From Minisyncoccota bacterium (GTDB lineage Bacteria > Patescibacteriota > Minisyncoccia > Phycocordibacterales > UBA1006), in contig JAJOLB010000031.1 of the NCBI GenBank assembly GCA_021129535.1, positions 1 through 12,582 of the forward strand: a DNA stretch of 12,582 nt, read 5' to 3'. The notes below the pieces were generated by a model. It was given only the letters and a program-made list of their open reading frames with translations. It was not told the origin of the DNA and did not search any database. The position numbers and the translations under genes are program-made. The number at the start of each line of letters is the position of its first letter. Position 1 is the stretch's first letter. Of the stretch, positions 6,772 to 12,582 are shown piece after piece.

Positions 6772-8223
6772 ATGAAAACAAACGATACTAAAAAAATAAG
6801 TTGGGTTACATGTATCGACTGCAAGGGTCTAGGTAGAATTTTACGAGCACCATCTAGAAAAAGAAAACGCCTTTACCAAGCAGAGTTACATAAATTTGAA
6901 AAAAATAATCGTTCTGGAATTATTCCAAAAACCCCCAACAGCAATATGGATATATGTCTTGATTGTTCAGGGTCTGGATTAATGACGTCTACTGATAGTG
7001 TAAAAATTGATTCAGAAAATTACCCAAGCATTGCAATTATCGGTGGTGGTATAGGTGGAATATCTCTAGCTATTGCATGTCTACATCGTGGAATCCCCTT
7101 TACCCTTTATGAACGTGATGACAGCTTTGACGTACGATCGCAGGGTTATGGATTAACATTACAACAAGCCAGCAAAGCCATACATGGTTTAGGTATTTTT
7201 TCCTTGAATGAAGGTATCGTTTCAACAAAACACATTGTACACAATCAAAATGGAAAAATTATTGGAGAATGGGGTCTACGAAAATGGATAAAAAAACCCG
7301 TAGAGAAAAATAATAAACGCAAAAATATACACATTGCACGGCAATCTTTACGACTAGAATTGCTCAAACAATTAAACGAAAGTGATTCAATAAGATGGGG
7401 TCATAAATTCGTAAATTTCTCGAGAAATGATGATAAGGCATTTAATTTAAAATTTGAAACTGATGAAAAAATTATATTTGAAAAGGCAGATCTTATTGTT
7501 GCGGCTGATGGAATTTATAGTTCTGTGCGAAAATTAATTATAGGTGAGAATACGTCTCCATTGAATTATTTGGGTTGCATTGTGATACTGGGAATTTGTC
7601 CATTAAAATCTCTTGACCATATAGAAAGTCCCCTTTTTGATTCAGAAACAGTATTTCAAACAGTAAATGGCACAGAGCGAATATACGTTATGCCATATGA
7701 TAAAGATACAATAATGTGGCAATTAAGTTTTCCAATATCAGAATCAAATGCAAAAAAACTCAGCAAAAGCGGTGCAAAAGCCATGAAGGATGAAGCATTG
7801 AAAAGACTCACCTGGCACGACCCTATTCCGCAGATATTGCAGGCAACATCAGAATCAAAAATCACAGGATATCCTGTATATGACAGGGAAATACTTGATG
7901 CAGAGTTACTTCAAGCAAAGGGAAATGTAACCCTAATAGGTGACGCAGCACACCCAATGAGCCCATTCAAGGGTCAAGGAGCAAACCAAGCAATAATTGA
8001 CGCCCTAAATCTAGCAAGAAGTATTTCAATTAAATGTAAAAATAATTTAAGGTGGCGAAAAACAGGATTACGAGAGATTGTTCTCAACGATTTTGAATTA
8101 GAAATGATACAACGAACAACACCAAAGGTTAAAGGGTCTTCTCTTGCAGCAAAATTATTACATAGTGATGCTGTCCTGCATAGTGGAGATAACCCAAGAG
8201 GGCGTGGATTAAATAGTGAATAA
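6772..8223 (+). CDS. FAD-dependent monooxygenase with N-terminal CxxCxGxG zinc-ribbon-like extension
   Basis: Residues about 85-440 form a group-A flavoprotein monooxygenase (PHBH/UbiH/TetX-like): FAD-binding GGGIGG (91-96) ending in the ribose-binding acidic residue of LYERD, Arg190 in HIARQSLR, the DG motif VAADGIYSSVRK (243-254), and the second FAD motif GDAAHPMSPFKGQGANQA (390-407). Such enzymes hydroxylate aromatic or other substrates using NAD(P)H and O2. The first 84 residues are unusual. CIDCKGLG (14-21) and CLDCSGSG (62-69) are two CxxCxGxG repeats like those of the DnaJ zinc domain, separated by a very basic linker (SRKRKRLYQ). Four cysteines could bind one zinc ion. The hydroxylated substrate is unknown. 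The ATG follows the arsC remnant's stop by one base; a later start near residue 72 would remove the extension, but the reading frame and the conserved Cys pairs argue for the long form. Confidence 0.88.
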   Translation: MKTNDTKKISWVTCIDCKGLGRILRAPSRKRKRLYQAELHKFEKNNRSGIIPKTPNSNMDICLDCSGSGLMTSTDSVKIDSENYPSIAIIGGGIGGISLAIACLHRGIPFTLYERDDSFDVRSQGYGLTLQQASKAIHGLGIFSLNEGIVSTKHIVHNQNGKIIGEWGLRKWIKKPVEKNNKRKNIHIARQSLRLELLKQLNESDSIRWGHKFVNFSRNDDKAFNLKFETDEKIIFEKADLIVAADGIYSSVRKLIIGENTSPLNYLGCIVILGICPLKSLDHIESPLFDSETVFQTVNGTERIYVMPYDKDTIMWQLSFPISESNAKKLSKSGAKAMKDEALKRLTWHDPIPQILQATSESKITGYPVYDREILDAELLQAKGNVTLIGDAAHPMSPFKGQGANQAIIDALNLARSISIKCKNNLRWRKTGLREIVLNDFELEMIQRTTPKVKGSSLAAKLLHSDAVLHSGDNPRGRGLNSE

Positions 8224-8250
8224 AAGACTCTACAATTTAGAAACACTATG

Positions 8251-8275
8251 AAAACTTTCATTTGAAGTTTTTTTT
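8251..8275 (+). terminator. Probable terminator of the FAD monooxygenase gene
   Basis: A 7-bp AT-rich stem (AAAACTT 8251-8257 with AAGTTTT 8265-8271) and a seven-base loop are followed by a T-run through 8275. The stem is weak but the T-run of eight is good. It lies between the monooxygenase stop and the FMN reductase promoter. Confidence 0.6.
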
Positions 8276-8277
8276 GT

Positions 8278-8283
8278 TACAAT
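8278..8283 (+). promoter_or_regulatory. Candidate -10 box of the FMN reductase gene (leaderless)
   Basis: TACAAT stands exactly six bases before the ATG at 8290, the same spacing as at dnaX, recR and cysS. No good -35 was found, and the -35 area falls in the preceding terminator hairpin. Confidence 0.5.
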
Positions 8284-8289
8284 TTAACT

Positions 8290-8827
8290 ATGAATAAAAA
8301 AATTATCGCCCTAGGTGCAAGTAGCAGCAAAAACTCTATTAACAAGAAACTAGCAACATTTGCAGCAGGTCGTATTGAAAATGCAGATGTGCAAATATTA
8401 GATTTAAACGATTTTGAAATGCCTATTTACAGTATTGACCGCGAAAACGAAACAGGTATTCCAGAACTCGCGATTGCATTCAAAAAAACACCTTGCTGAA
8501 TCTGATGGAATTATCATTTCGTTTGCAGAACACAATGGAACATATAGCACAGCGTTTAAAAATATTTTTGATTGGATATCACGTATTGATAAAAATGTCT
8601 GGGAAAATAAACCTATGTTTTTATTGGCAACCTCACCAGGTGCGCATGGAGGACAAACGGCGCTCGGCATTGCTGCGGCAAAATTTACACGTATGACTGA
8701 TAAATCTGTGGTACATTTCTCGTTACCAAGTTTTATGGAGAACTTTTCAGAGGAAAACGGAATTACAAATAATGAATTATTAGAAAAATTTAATATTGAA
8801 ATGACATCATTTACCGATAGTTTATAA
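8290..8827 (+). pseudogene. NAD(P)H-dependent FMN reductase, frameshifted
   Basis: Two overlapping frames together encode one flavodoxin-like NADPH-dependent FMN/azo reductase of about 178 aa. The first frame (8290-8499) gives the N-terminus with the flavin phosphate loop GASSSKNSINKKLA and runs to ELAIAFKK, then hits TGA. The second frame carries on with HLAESDGIIISFAEHNGTYS, FKNIFDWISRI, the SPGAHGGQTAL block typical of this family, and ends at TAA 8825-8827. The junction is an A7 run at 8482-8488: removing one A joins AAA AAA to CAC CTT and restores the family sequence. So this is either a true inactivating insertion, a homopolymer base-calling error, or a site of slippage. The family reduces free flavin or quinone-like substrates with NAD(P)H. 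The gene follows the flavin monooxygenase but has its own candidate promoter. Confidence 0.85.
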
Positions 8828-8830
8828 AAT

Positions 8831-8855
8831 AAAAATACTCATAATGAGTATTTTT
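8831..8855 (+). terminator. Terminator after the FMN reductase gene
   Basis: A perfect 10-bp stem (AAAAATACTC 8831-8840 with 8846-8855) with loop ATAAT ends in a T-run, four bases after the stop codon. The -35 of the tRNA promoter begins just downstream. Confidence 0.85.
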
Positions 8856-8856
8856 A

Positions 8857-8884
8857 TTTACATGAAACTATAATTTGTTATGAT
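8857..8884 (+). promoter_or_regulatory. Promoter of tRNA-Glu
   Basis: TTTACA (8857-8862) and TATGAT (8879-8884) are separated by 16 bases; each matches five of six consensus bases. The predicted start is about three bases before the mature tRNA 5' end at 8894. Confidence 0.7.
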
Positions 8885-8893
8885 ACCTGTATT

Positions 8894-8965
8894 GGTTCCA
8901 TCGTCTAACGGTTAGGACGCCAGGTTCTCATCCTGGAAATCGGAGTTCGATTCTCCGTGGAATCA
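8894..8965 (+). tRNA. tRNA-Glu (anticodon CUC)
   Basis: A full cloverleaf folds by eye. The acceptor stem is GGTTCCA (8894-8900) with TGGAATC (8958-8964), including one G-T pair. The D-arm is at 8903-8918 with the GTCTAACGGTTAGGAC pattern common in tRNA-Glu. The anticodon stem is CCAGG/CCTGG (8920-8924/8932-8936), with loop TTCTCAT giving anticodon CTC at 8927-8929. The T-arm is CGGAG/CTCCG (8941-8945/8953-8957) with loop TTCGATT. The discriminator is A8965. The following bases are CAA, so the 3' CCA is not encoded and must be added by a nucleotidyltransferase. It would read GAG codons; the UUC isoacceptor must be elsewhere. Confidence 0.95.
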
Positions 8966-8981
8966 CAAATGGTATGTTAAA

Positions 8982-9011
8982 AAACCTCAATTCGTAAGTG
9001 AATTGAGGTTT
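8982..9011. terminator. Bidirectional terminator between tRNA-Glu and the 160-aa gene
   Basis: A perfect 12-bp stem (8982-8993 with 9000-9011) with a six-base loop lies between the converging tRNA gene and the minus-strand 160-aa gene. On the minus strand it ends in a run of six T's; on the plus strand the tail is TATTTTATT. Confidence 0.85.
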
Positions 9012-9037
9012 ATTTTATTATAGAGGTAGAATTTAAA

Positions 9038-9520
9038 TTACTCTACCGTTAGAAAGCTACTGCCTTGCTTGCTAATTACAACGATATCACCTGATTTTTT
9101 ATTTATATAATCAGGTAGTACTACATGAATTGTATCACCAGACTCAACGAATGCTGACCAATAAGTGTATTTTCCAAACAAAAATTTAGATTGTTTAAAA
9201 TTTTCTTGTGTAAGGTTTTCCCCCTTAACAGGCTCAATAAGAATTCCATTTCCAACTATTTCTGTACAGGAAGAAAAAGTAAGTAAACTTAGTAGTAAAA
9301 TAGAATAAAATCCTCTACTTTTCGAATGTCGAATTGTCTTTCTTGCGTCTATGTTATCAAAAATCGTAAGGATTACTGATACAAAAGCAAAGAAAGCAGT
9401 GAAAAATTTAATAAAATCCAAACCTTCTTTTGTCGTTTGGGTATCAAAAGTTGATACATAGATAAAGATACTGATAAACAGCACAGTTATTACCCATAAT
9501 GTTGATGTTGTTTTTTTCAT
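9038..9520 (-). CDS. Hypothetical small membrane protein with internal lipobox-like motif, 160 aa
   Basis: I do not recognise this protein. It has three hydrophobic segments: about residues 8-24 (LWVITVLFISIFIYVST), about 36-55 (LDFIKFF to LTIF) and about 73-84 (YSILLLSLLTFSSC). The third is followed by a soluble domain of about 75 residues with beta-type sequence (YWSAFVESGDTIHVVLP, then GDIVVISKQGSSFLTVE), perhaps a small beta-barrel. The segment SRGFYSILLLSLLTFSSC looks like a lipoprotein signal peptide ending in a lipobox, but it sits inside the protein after two spans, and no in-frame ATG, GTG or TTG precedes it closely. The topology is therefore uncertain: three-pass with the domain outside, or a fusion of a two-pass protein with a lipoprotein-like domain. 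It ends at a bidirectional terminator. A TATAAT lies only two bases before the ATG, which is too close for a normal leaderless start. Confidence 0.7.
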   Translation of the reverse strand: MKKTTSTLWVITVLFISIFIYVSTFDTQTTKEGLDFIKFFTAFFAFVSVILTIFDNIDARKTIRHSKSRGFYSILLLSLLTFSSCTEIVGNGILIEPVKGENLTQENFKQSKFLFGKYTYWSAFVESGDTIHVVLPDYINKKSGDIVVISKQGSSFLTVE

Positions 9521-9546
9521 ATATTATATAAAATTTTAAAGGCTCA

Positions 9547-9593
9547 ACACTCAAATGCTTAACCAAGTTAAATTGATTAAGACATTTGAGTGT
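9547..9593. repeat. Long imperfect hairpin upstream of the 160-aa gene
   Basis: ACACTCAAATG (9547-9557) pairs with CATTTGAGTGT (9583-9593), and after a one-base bulge CTTAA (9558-9562) pairs with TTAAG (9577-9581), leaving a 14-base loop: 16 pairs in all. No gene ends next to it and there is no clean T-run. On the minus strand it lies 26 bases before the ATG of the 160-aa gene. It could be an operator, an attenuator, a short RNA or a relic of a small repeat. The rest of 9521-9677 holds nothing else I can name. Confidence 0.6.
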
Positions 9594-9654
9594 CAGTATT
9601 TCATTTAGATGTTACACTATTTTTATATAGAGTCAATAGTACTTTATTATATAA

Positions 9655-9679
9655 AAAAAATACCTTTTCGGTATTTTTT
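9655..9679 (-). terminator. Terminator of rplU
   Basis: A 10-bp stem (9655-9664 with 9670-9679) around a five-base loop is followed, on the minus strand, by a long T-run (complement of the A-run 9653-9660). It overlaps the rplU TAA codon (9678-9680). Confidence 0.85.
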
Positions 9680-10001
9680 ATTTTACAGAGGTGATTTTTA
9701 CCTTCATAAATGGTTGTCGGTGTCCTTTTTTCTTGAAATACCGAGATTTAGATTTATATCGAATAACCGTAACCTTTTTGGCTCGTCCCTCGTCTACTAA
9801 TTCTGATGTTACTTTTACTCCAGCAAGGTATGGGGTTCCGATTTTACTGTCTGACCCTGTGTCAGTCATCAAAACGTTTTCAAAAACAATCTTGTCTCCT
9901 GTGCTGAATTCACCTTTGATTTTTTCGATGGTGATAATATCACCCTCTGAAACGCGGTATTGTTTCCCACCTGTTTCAATAATTGCAAATTCTTTATTCA
10001 T
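9678..10001 (-). CDS. rplU: 50S ribosomal protein L21
   Basis: bL21 binds 23S rRNA in the large ribosomal subunit. Recognition is from the N-terminal FAIIETGGKQYRVSEGD and the C-terminal KVTVIRYKSKSRYFKKKGHRQ, the family's basic signature around the KxKxxYxxxxGHRQ motif. From the ATG chosen here the protein is 107 aa, close to the usual 103. An in-frame ATG at 10013 would add four residues (MVDI), but that codon overlaps the TATAAT of the gene's own promoter, so it should not be in the mRNA. The gene usually lies beside rpmA (L27); that partner is absent here, and the neighbour is divergent cysS. The transcript leader is predicted to be only three or four bases. Confidence 0.95.
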   Translation of the reverse strand: MNKEFAIIETGGKQYRVSEGDIITIEKIKGEFSTGDKIVFENVLMTDTGSDSKIGTPYLAGVKVTSELVDEGRAKKVTVIRYKSKSRYFKKKGHRQPFMKVKITSVK

Positions 10002-10011
10002 AATATCAACC

Positions 10012-10039
10012 ATTATACATAGAAACCTTTAAATGACAA
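10012..10039 (-). promoter_or_regulatory. Promoter of rplU
   Basis: On the minus strand TTGTCA (10039-10034) is followed after 16 bases by TATAAT (10017-10012): five of six and six of six consensus bases. The start site would fall near 10005, giving a very short leader before the ATG at 10001. This promoter decides the rplU start codon. It is the strongest promoter in the window, fitting a ribosomal protein gene. Confidence 0.75.
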
Positions 10040-10070
10040 CCAAATAGAGTGAATTAAAATATAAAAATGT

Positions 10071-10076
10071 TATACT
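10071..10076 (+). promoter_or_regulatory. Candidate -10 box of cysS (leaderless)
   Basis: TATACT is followed by exactly six bases and then the cysS ATG. No convincing -35 was seen. The promoter shares an 81-base gap with the divergent rplU promoter; the two do not overlap. Confidence 0.55.
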
Positions 10077-10082
10077 CAGTTT

Positions 10083-11459
10083 ATGAAAATTTATAATGCA
10101 ATTACAAAAACAAAAGAAGAATTCAAACCTATCGTAGATGGACAGGTTTCAATGTATCATTGTGGACCTACCGTCTATGACTATATACATATTGGAAATT
10201 TACGTTCATTTATGTTGGGTGATATTATCCGTCGCTCATTTGAATACCTGGGATTTGAAACTAAACAAGTCATGAATATTACTGATGTTGGTCACCTTGT
10301 TTCTGACGGTGACGATGGTGACGATAAAATGACAAAGGCTCTAAAACGCCATGAAATGGATATTACCCTAGAAAATATGTTAAAGGTTGCAGATATTTAT
10401 TCTGAGTCATTTAAAACAGATTTAAAAAATCTGAATATTTTAACACCACATCATCTACCAAAAGCATCTGACCACATTCCAGAAAATATTGTCATCATTG
10501 AAAAATTATTTGAAAAAGGGTTCGCCTATACAACCTCAGACGGTGTTTATTTTGATACAAAAAAAATGCCGGACTATGGAAAACTTGGTGGACTAAATCT
10601 TGATGCGGAATCAGAATCTCGCATCGAAACAAATTCAGAGAAAAGATTTCATGCGGATTTTGCTCTGTGGAAATTTGATGAAAAAAATGGATGGGATTCA
10701 CCATGGGGACACGGTTTTCCAGGGTGGCATATTGAATGTTCAGGAATGAGCATGAAATACCTTGGCGAGACCTTTGATATTCATACAGGTGGATACGATA
10801 ATAAAAGTGTCCATCACAATAATGAAATTGCACAATCAGAATGTTCGACAGGTAAAACATTTGTAAACTATTGGCTACATGGTGAATTTTTAAATCTTGA
10901 TGGCGAAAAACTATCTAAATCAACAGGAGGAAATATTACCCTTATGACACTATTCAATAAAGGATTTTCCCCTCTTGATTTACGATACCTATATCTACAA
11001 TCTATTTACCGTTCACAAACTGATTTTACATGGGAAATTATAGAAAGCTCTAAAAAAGCCTTGGATAAAATCTACCGACACATTGAAGCACTGAAAACAC
11101 AACATGGAATTGGAAAAATAAATCCAGATTTTCAGAAAAAATTCTCTGATGCTATTTCAGATGATTTTAATCTCCCTATTGCCCTATCAATATTTCATAA
11201 CATGATGAAATCTGATATTTCAGCAATTGATAAATTAGCAACAGCATATAATTTTGATACAGTGCTTGGGCTAGATTTAGAAAAACACACAAGCATAGAA
11301 ATAGAAATTTCTGACGAAGTTCAAACACTACTGAATGACCGAAAAATTGCCCGTGAAAACAAAGACTGGGAATCATCAGATCAAATACGTGACAAAATAA
11401 TGGAAAAAGGATTCAAAGTTTCTGATATTAATGGCGAGCAAAAAATTGAGACTCTTTAA
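10083..11459 (+). CDS. cysS: Cysteinyl-tRNA synthetase
   Basis: This class I synthetase charges tRNA-Cys with cysteine. Expected features: the N-terminal MYHCGPTVYDYIHIGNLR with zinc ligand Cys27 and the HIGN form of the HIGH motif (36-39), WHIECSGMS with zinc ligand Cys219, HTGGYDNKSVHHNNEIAQSE with ligands His244 and Glu248, and the KLSKS form of KMSKS (276-280). An anticodon-binding helical region follows, and a C-terminal tail with the RKIAREnKDWESSDQIRD-type motif. The 458-aa length is normal. The usual HHENE is HHNNE here, so the first Glu is replaced by Asn while the zinc-ligand Glu is kept. The gene is monocistronic, divergent from rplU, and ends at a bidirectional terminator. Confidence 0.97.
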   Translation: MKIYNAITKTKEEFKPIVDGQVSMYHCGPTVYDYIHIGNLRSFMLGDIIRRSFEYLGFETKQVMNITDVGHLVSDGDDGDDKMTKALKRHEMDITLENMLKVADIYSESFKTDLKNLNILTPHHLPKASDHIPENIVIIEKLFEKGFAYTTSDGVYFDTKKMPDYGKLGGLNLDAESESRIETNSEKRFHADFALWKFDEKNGWDSPWGHGFPGWHIECSGMSMKYLGETFDIHTGGYDNKSVHHNNEIAQSECSTGKTFVNYWLHGEFLNLDGEKLSKSTGGNITLMTLFNKGFSPLDLRYLYLQSIYRSQTDFTWEIIESSKKALDKIYRHIEALKTQHGIGKINPDFQKKFSDAISDDFNLPIALSIFHNMMKSDISAIDKLATAYNFDTVLGLDLEKHTSIEIEISDEVQTLLNDRKIARENKDWESSDQIRDKIMEKGFKVSDINGEQKIETL

Positions 11460-11494
11460 TTTCTCACCCTAAACTAAACCAGGACTCATACATT

Positions 11495-11521
11495 AAAAAA
11501 GAAACATATCGTTTCTTTTTT
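11495..11521. terminator. Bidirectional terminator between cysS and the 87-aa gene
   Basis: A perfect 11-bp stem (AAAAAAGAAAC 11495-11505 with 11511-11521) has a five-base loop and A/T outer arms, so both strands have a T-run. It serves convergent cysS (plus) and the 87-aa gene (minus), whose TAA (11520-11522) overlaps its right arm. Confidence 0.88.
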
Positions 11522-11783
11522 AATGGTTTAATTGAATACGATTTTCAATGTCTCTCACCGCACTCTTTGCATCATTAATTCCTTTTTTATAGGTATTATA
11601 TGTTTCAGTAATAGCCCCATCATAAGACTTGTTTTCAACTCCCATTTCCTCCAATATTTTTTGCCCCTCAATCTTTTGTGTATTCTGTACGTTTTTTTGT
11701 TTTTTTTCTAGCGAACTAGAATCAAATACAAACATATAATAACCAAGACCTCCTAAAATAATTGCTATAACTAATGCTTTCAT
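11520..11783 (-). CDS. Hypothetical membrane-anchored coiled-coil protein, 87 aa
   Basis: I do not recognise a family. Residues 1-20 (MKALVIAIILGGLGYYMFVF) form a glycine-containing hydrophobic segment suited to a signal anchor, with no lipobox or clear cleavage site. The remainder is polar and mostly helical, with charged repeats (SSLEKKQKNVQNTQKIEGQK and the C-terminal KKGINDAKSAVRDIENRI) that suggest an amphipathic helix or coiled coil outside the membrane. It is a small bitopic protein of unknown role. It starts 32 bases after the dnaJ stop on the same strand, with its own candidate -10 TATACT at 11793-11798 (nine bases before the ATG), so it may be cotranscribed with dnaJ or separate. 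It ends within the terminator shared with cysS. Confidence 0.7.
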   Translation of the reverse strand: MKALVIAIILGGLGYYMFVFDSSSLEKKQKNVQNTQKIEGQKILEEMGVENKSYDGAITETYNTYKKGINDAKSAVRDIENRIQLNH

Positions 11784-11814
11784 AATAATTACAGTATAAC
11801 AAAAAAAACAAGAA

Positions 11815-12582
11815 TTAGTACCCTTGTTCCTGCATAATTTCCATCATTTCCTTTAATTTCTTTGGTAATTTTTTCGGAATATGCACGGTAACCGTTACCA
11901 TCAAATTACCTGTTCCGCGGGAGGTTTTAATTCCCTTTCCACTAACACGCAATATTGTCCCTGACTGTGTTCCGGCTGGGATTTTAATCTCAATTTCCGC
12001 TTCATCTAAGAGTTTAACCTTTCGTTTGGAGCCTAAAATTGCCTCTGACACAGTAATTTCCTGATTCATTACTAAATCATTACCTTTTCGTCCAAAAACC
12101 TTGTCAGGTGAAACGGTCACCTGTACAAATAAATCACCTGGCGTTCCGCCTGAAATAGCCTCACCCTTTCCAGAGATACGCATAGTATCCCCATGTTTTA
12201 TCCCTGCGGGAATAGAAAATTCTACGATGTCTTTTTCGCGTGTGATTCCTGCGCCACGACATTTTTTACATTTCTTTTTAGGAGTCTTCCCTTTTCCGCT
12301 ACATGTTGGACATTCAGCCATGGTTGCAAATATTCCCATCATTCGTTGTTGCGTTTGACCAGCACCATTACACTCAGAACATGTTTCTAGGTCAGAACCA
12401 GATTCAGCACCTGAACCATCACAATCATCACATGTTTTATTATGCTCTAAATTAATCGATTTTTTTACACCAAAAATTGATTCTTTAAAGGTTAATTCCA
12501 TTCGTGTTTGTAAATCCTGACCACGCTTTTGTCGTGTTTGTCGCCCACCTCCACCAAAACCGCCACCGAATAACTCGCCGAG
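11815..12582 (-). CDS. dnaJ: Chaperone protein DnaJ, C-terminal part (5' end outside window)
   Basis: This is the Hsp40 co-chaperone that delivers unfolded clients to DnaK and stimulates its ATPase. The frame is open to the window edge, so the J-domain is not visible. The visible 255 residues begin in the G/F-rich linker (LGELFGGGFGGGG), then the substrate-binding domain (MELTFKESIFGVKK), then the zinc domain with four CxxCxGxG repeats: CDDCDGSG, CSECNGAG, CPTCSGKG and CKKCRGAG. Then come the second substrate domain (KHGDTMRISGKGEAISGGTPGDL and similar) and the dimerisation tail ending in EQGY. This is a type I DnaJ with all eight zinc cysteines present. The ATG at 12501 is an internal methionine, not the start. 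grpE and dnaK are not in view. Confidence 0.97.
   Translation of the reverse strand, partial: LGELFGGGFGGGGRQTRQKRGQDLQTRMELTFKESIFGVKKSINLEHNKTCDDCDGSGAESGSDLETCSECNGAGQTQQRMMGIFATMAECPTCSGKGKTPKKKCKKCRGAGITREKDIVEFSIPAGIKHGDTMRISGKGEAISGGTPGDLFVQVTVSPDKVFGRKGNDLVMNQEITVSEAILGSKRKVKLLDEAEIEIKIPAGTQSGTILRVSGKGIKTSRGTGNLMVTVTVHIPKKLPKKLKEMMEIMQEQGY

Noticed and set aside
8482..8488. Programmed -1 ribosomal frameshift at the A7 run
   Set aside because: The continuing frame needs one A skipped (+1), whereas a -1 slip leads to an unrelated frame. Polymerase slippage or a base error fits better.
8497..8499. TGA in the FMN reductase gene as selenocysteine or a recoded codon
   Set aside because: Reading through TGA stays in the wrong frame; the family sequence resumes only in the other frame, with the shift at the A7 run. 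No selenocysteine-insertion hairpin or recoded TGA is seen elsewhere.
10001..10013. ATG at 10013 as the rplU start
   Set aside because: It overlaps the -10 box of the gene's own promoter and adds residues not typical of L21; the ATG at 10001 fits both promoter and family.
10495..10860. 121-aa open frame on the minus strand inside cysS
   Set aside because: It is fully antisense to the catalytic core of cysS with no recognisable protein features.
12101..12390. Plus-strand open frames of 85 and 65 codons inside dnaJ
   Set aside because: They are antisense to the zinc-finger region of dnaJ and their cysteine-rich look comes from the complementary repeats.
1..12582. CRISPR array, insertion sequence, prophage or toxin-antitoxin system
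   Set aside because: No regularly spaced repeats, transposase motifs, terminal inverted repeats with target duplications, phage genes or recognisable toxin-antitoxin pair were found.

Overview
The window looks like AT-rich chromosomal DNA from a small-genome bacterium. It is most consistent with Patescibacteria/CPR, probably a Parcubacteria-type lineage, but this is inferred from gene style and no marker phylogeny was possible. The clues are a minimal DnaX with neither the usual zinc module nor a tau extension, short intergenic gaps, weak or absent Shine-Dalgarno sites, -10 boxes placed so close to start codons that several mRNAs should be leaderless, and TAA as the stop of every gene whose end can be seen.

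Layout. Positions 45-3367, mostly minus strand: dnaX (DNA polymerase III clamp-loader motor), a small plus-strand orphan, then ftsQ-like divisome gene followed by an overlapping tRNA-dihydrouridine synthase gene. Positions 3457-4948, plus strand: recR heads a tight three-gene run with an unrecognised 137-aa protein and a DUF3750-like protein. Positions 5021-8827, plus strand: an accessory stretch with a GNAT acetyltransferase, an AstE/aspartoacylase-type zinc amidohydrolase, the C-terminal half of an ArsC/Spx-type arsenate reductase (remnant), an FAD monooxygenase carrying an unusual N-terminal CxxCxGxG zinc-ribbon-like extension, and a flavodoxin-like NAD(P)H:FMN reductase broken by a one-base shift in an A7 run. 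Positions 8894-8965: tRNA-Glu(CUC). Positions 9038-9520, minus: a small membrane protein with an internal lipobox-like motif. Positions 9678-10001, minus: rplU (ribosomal protein L21), divergent from cysS (10083-11459, plus). The right end holds a small anchored coiled-coil protein and the 3' part of dnaJ, both minus.

How it fits together. The core genes (dnaX, recR, dus, cysS, rplU, dnaJ, tRNA-Glu, ftsQ) cover replication, repair, translation, folding and division. The recR-distal genes from 4070 to about 4950 are visibly poorer in G+C than recR: about 15-17% in two 60-base samples against 40% in one recR sample, counted by eye. The accessory stretch contains both a gene remnant and a frameshifted gene, which suggests a region in flux, or base-calling errors in homopolymers. 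The FAD monooxygenase and FMN reductase are both flavin redox enzymes, but their substrates cannot be named from sequence.

Transcription units are separated by clear stem-loop terminators, several bidirectional and several overlapping the stop codon of the gene they end. I found no CRISPR array, insertion sequence, phage gene or convincing new multi-gene defence system. The most unusual items are the zinc-ribbon/monooxygenase fusion, the repeated -10-N6-ATG start architecture, and the unexplained hairpin at 9547-9593.
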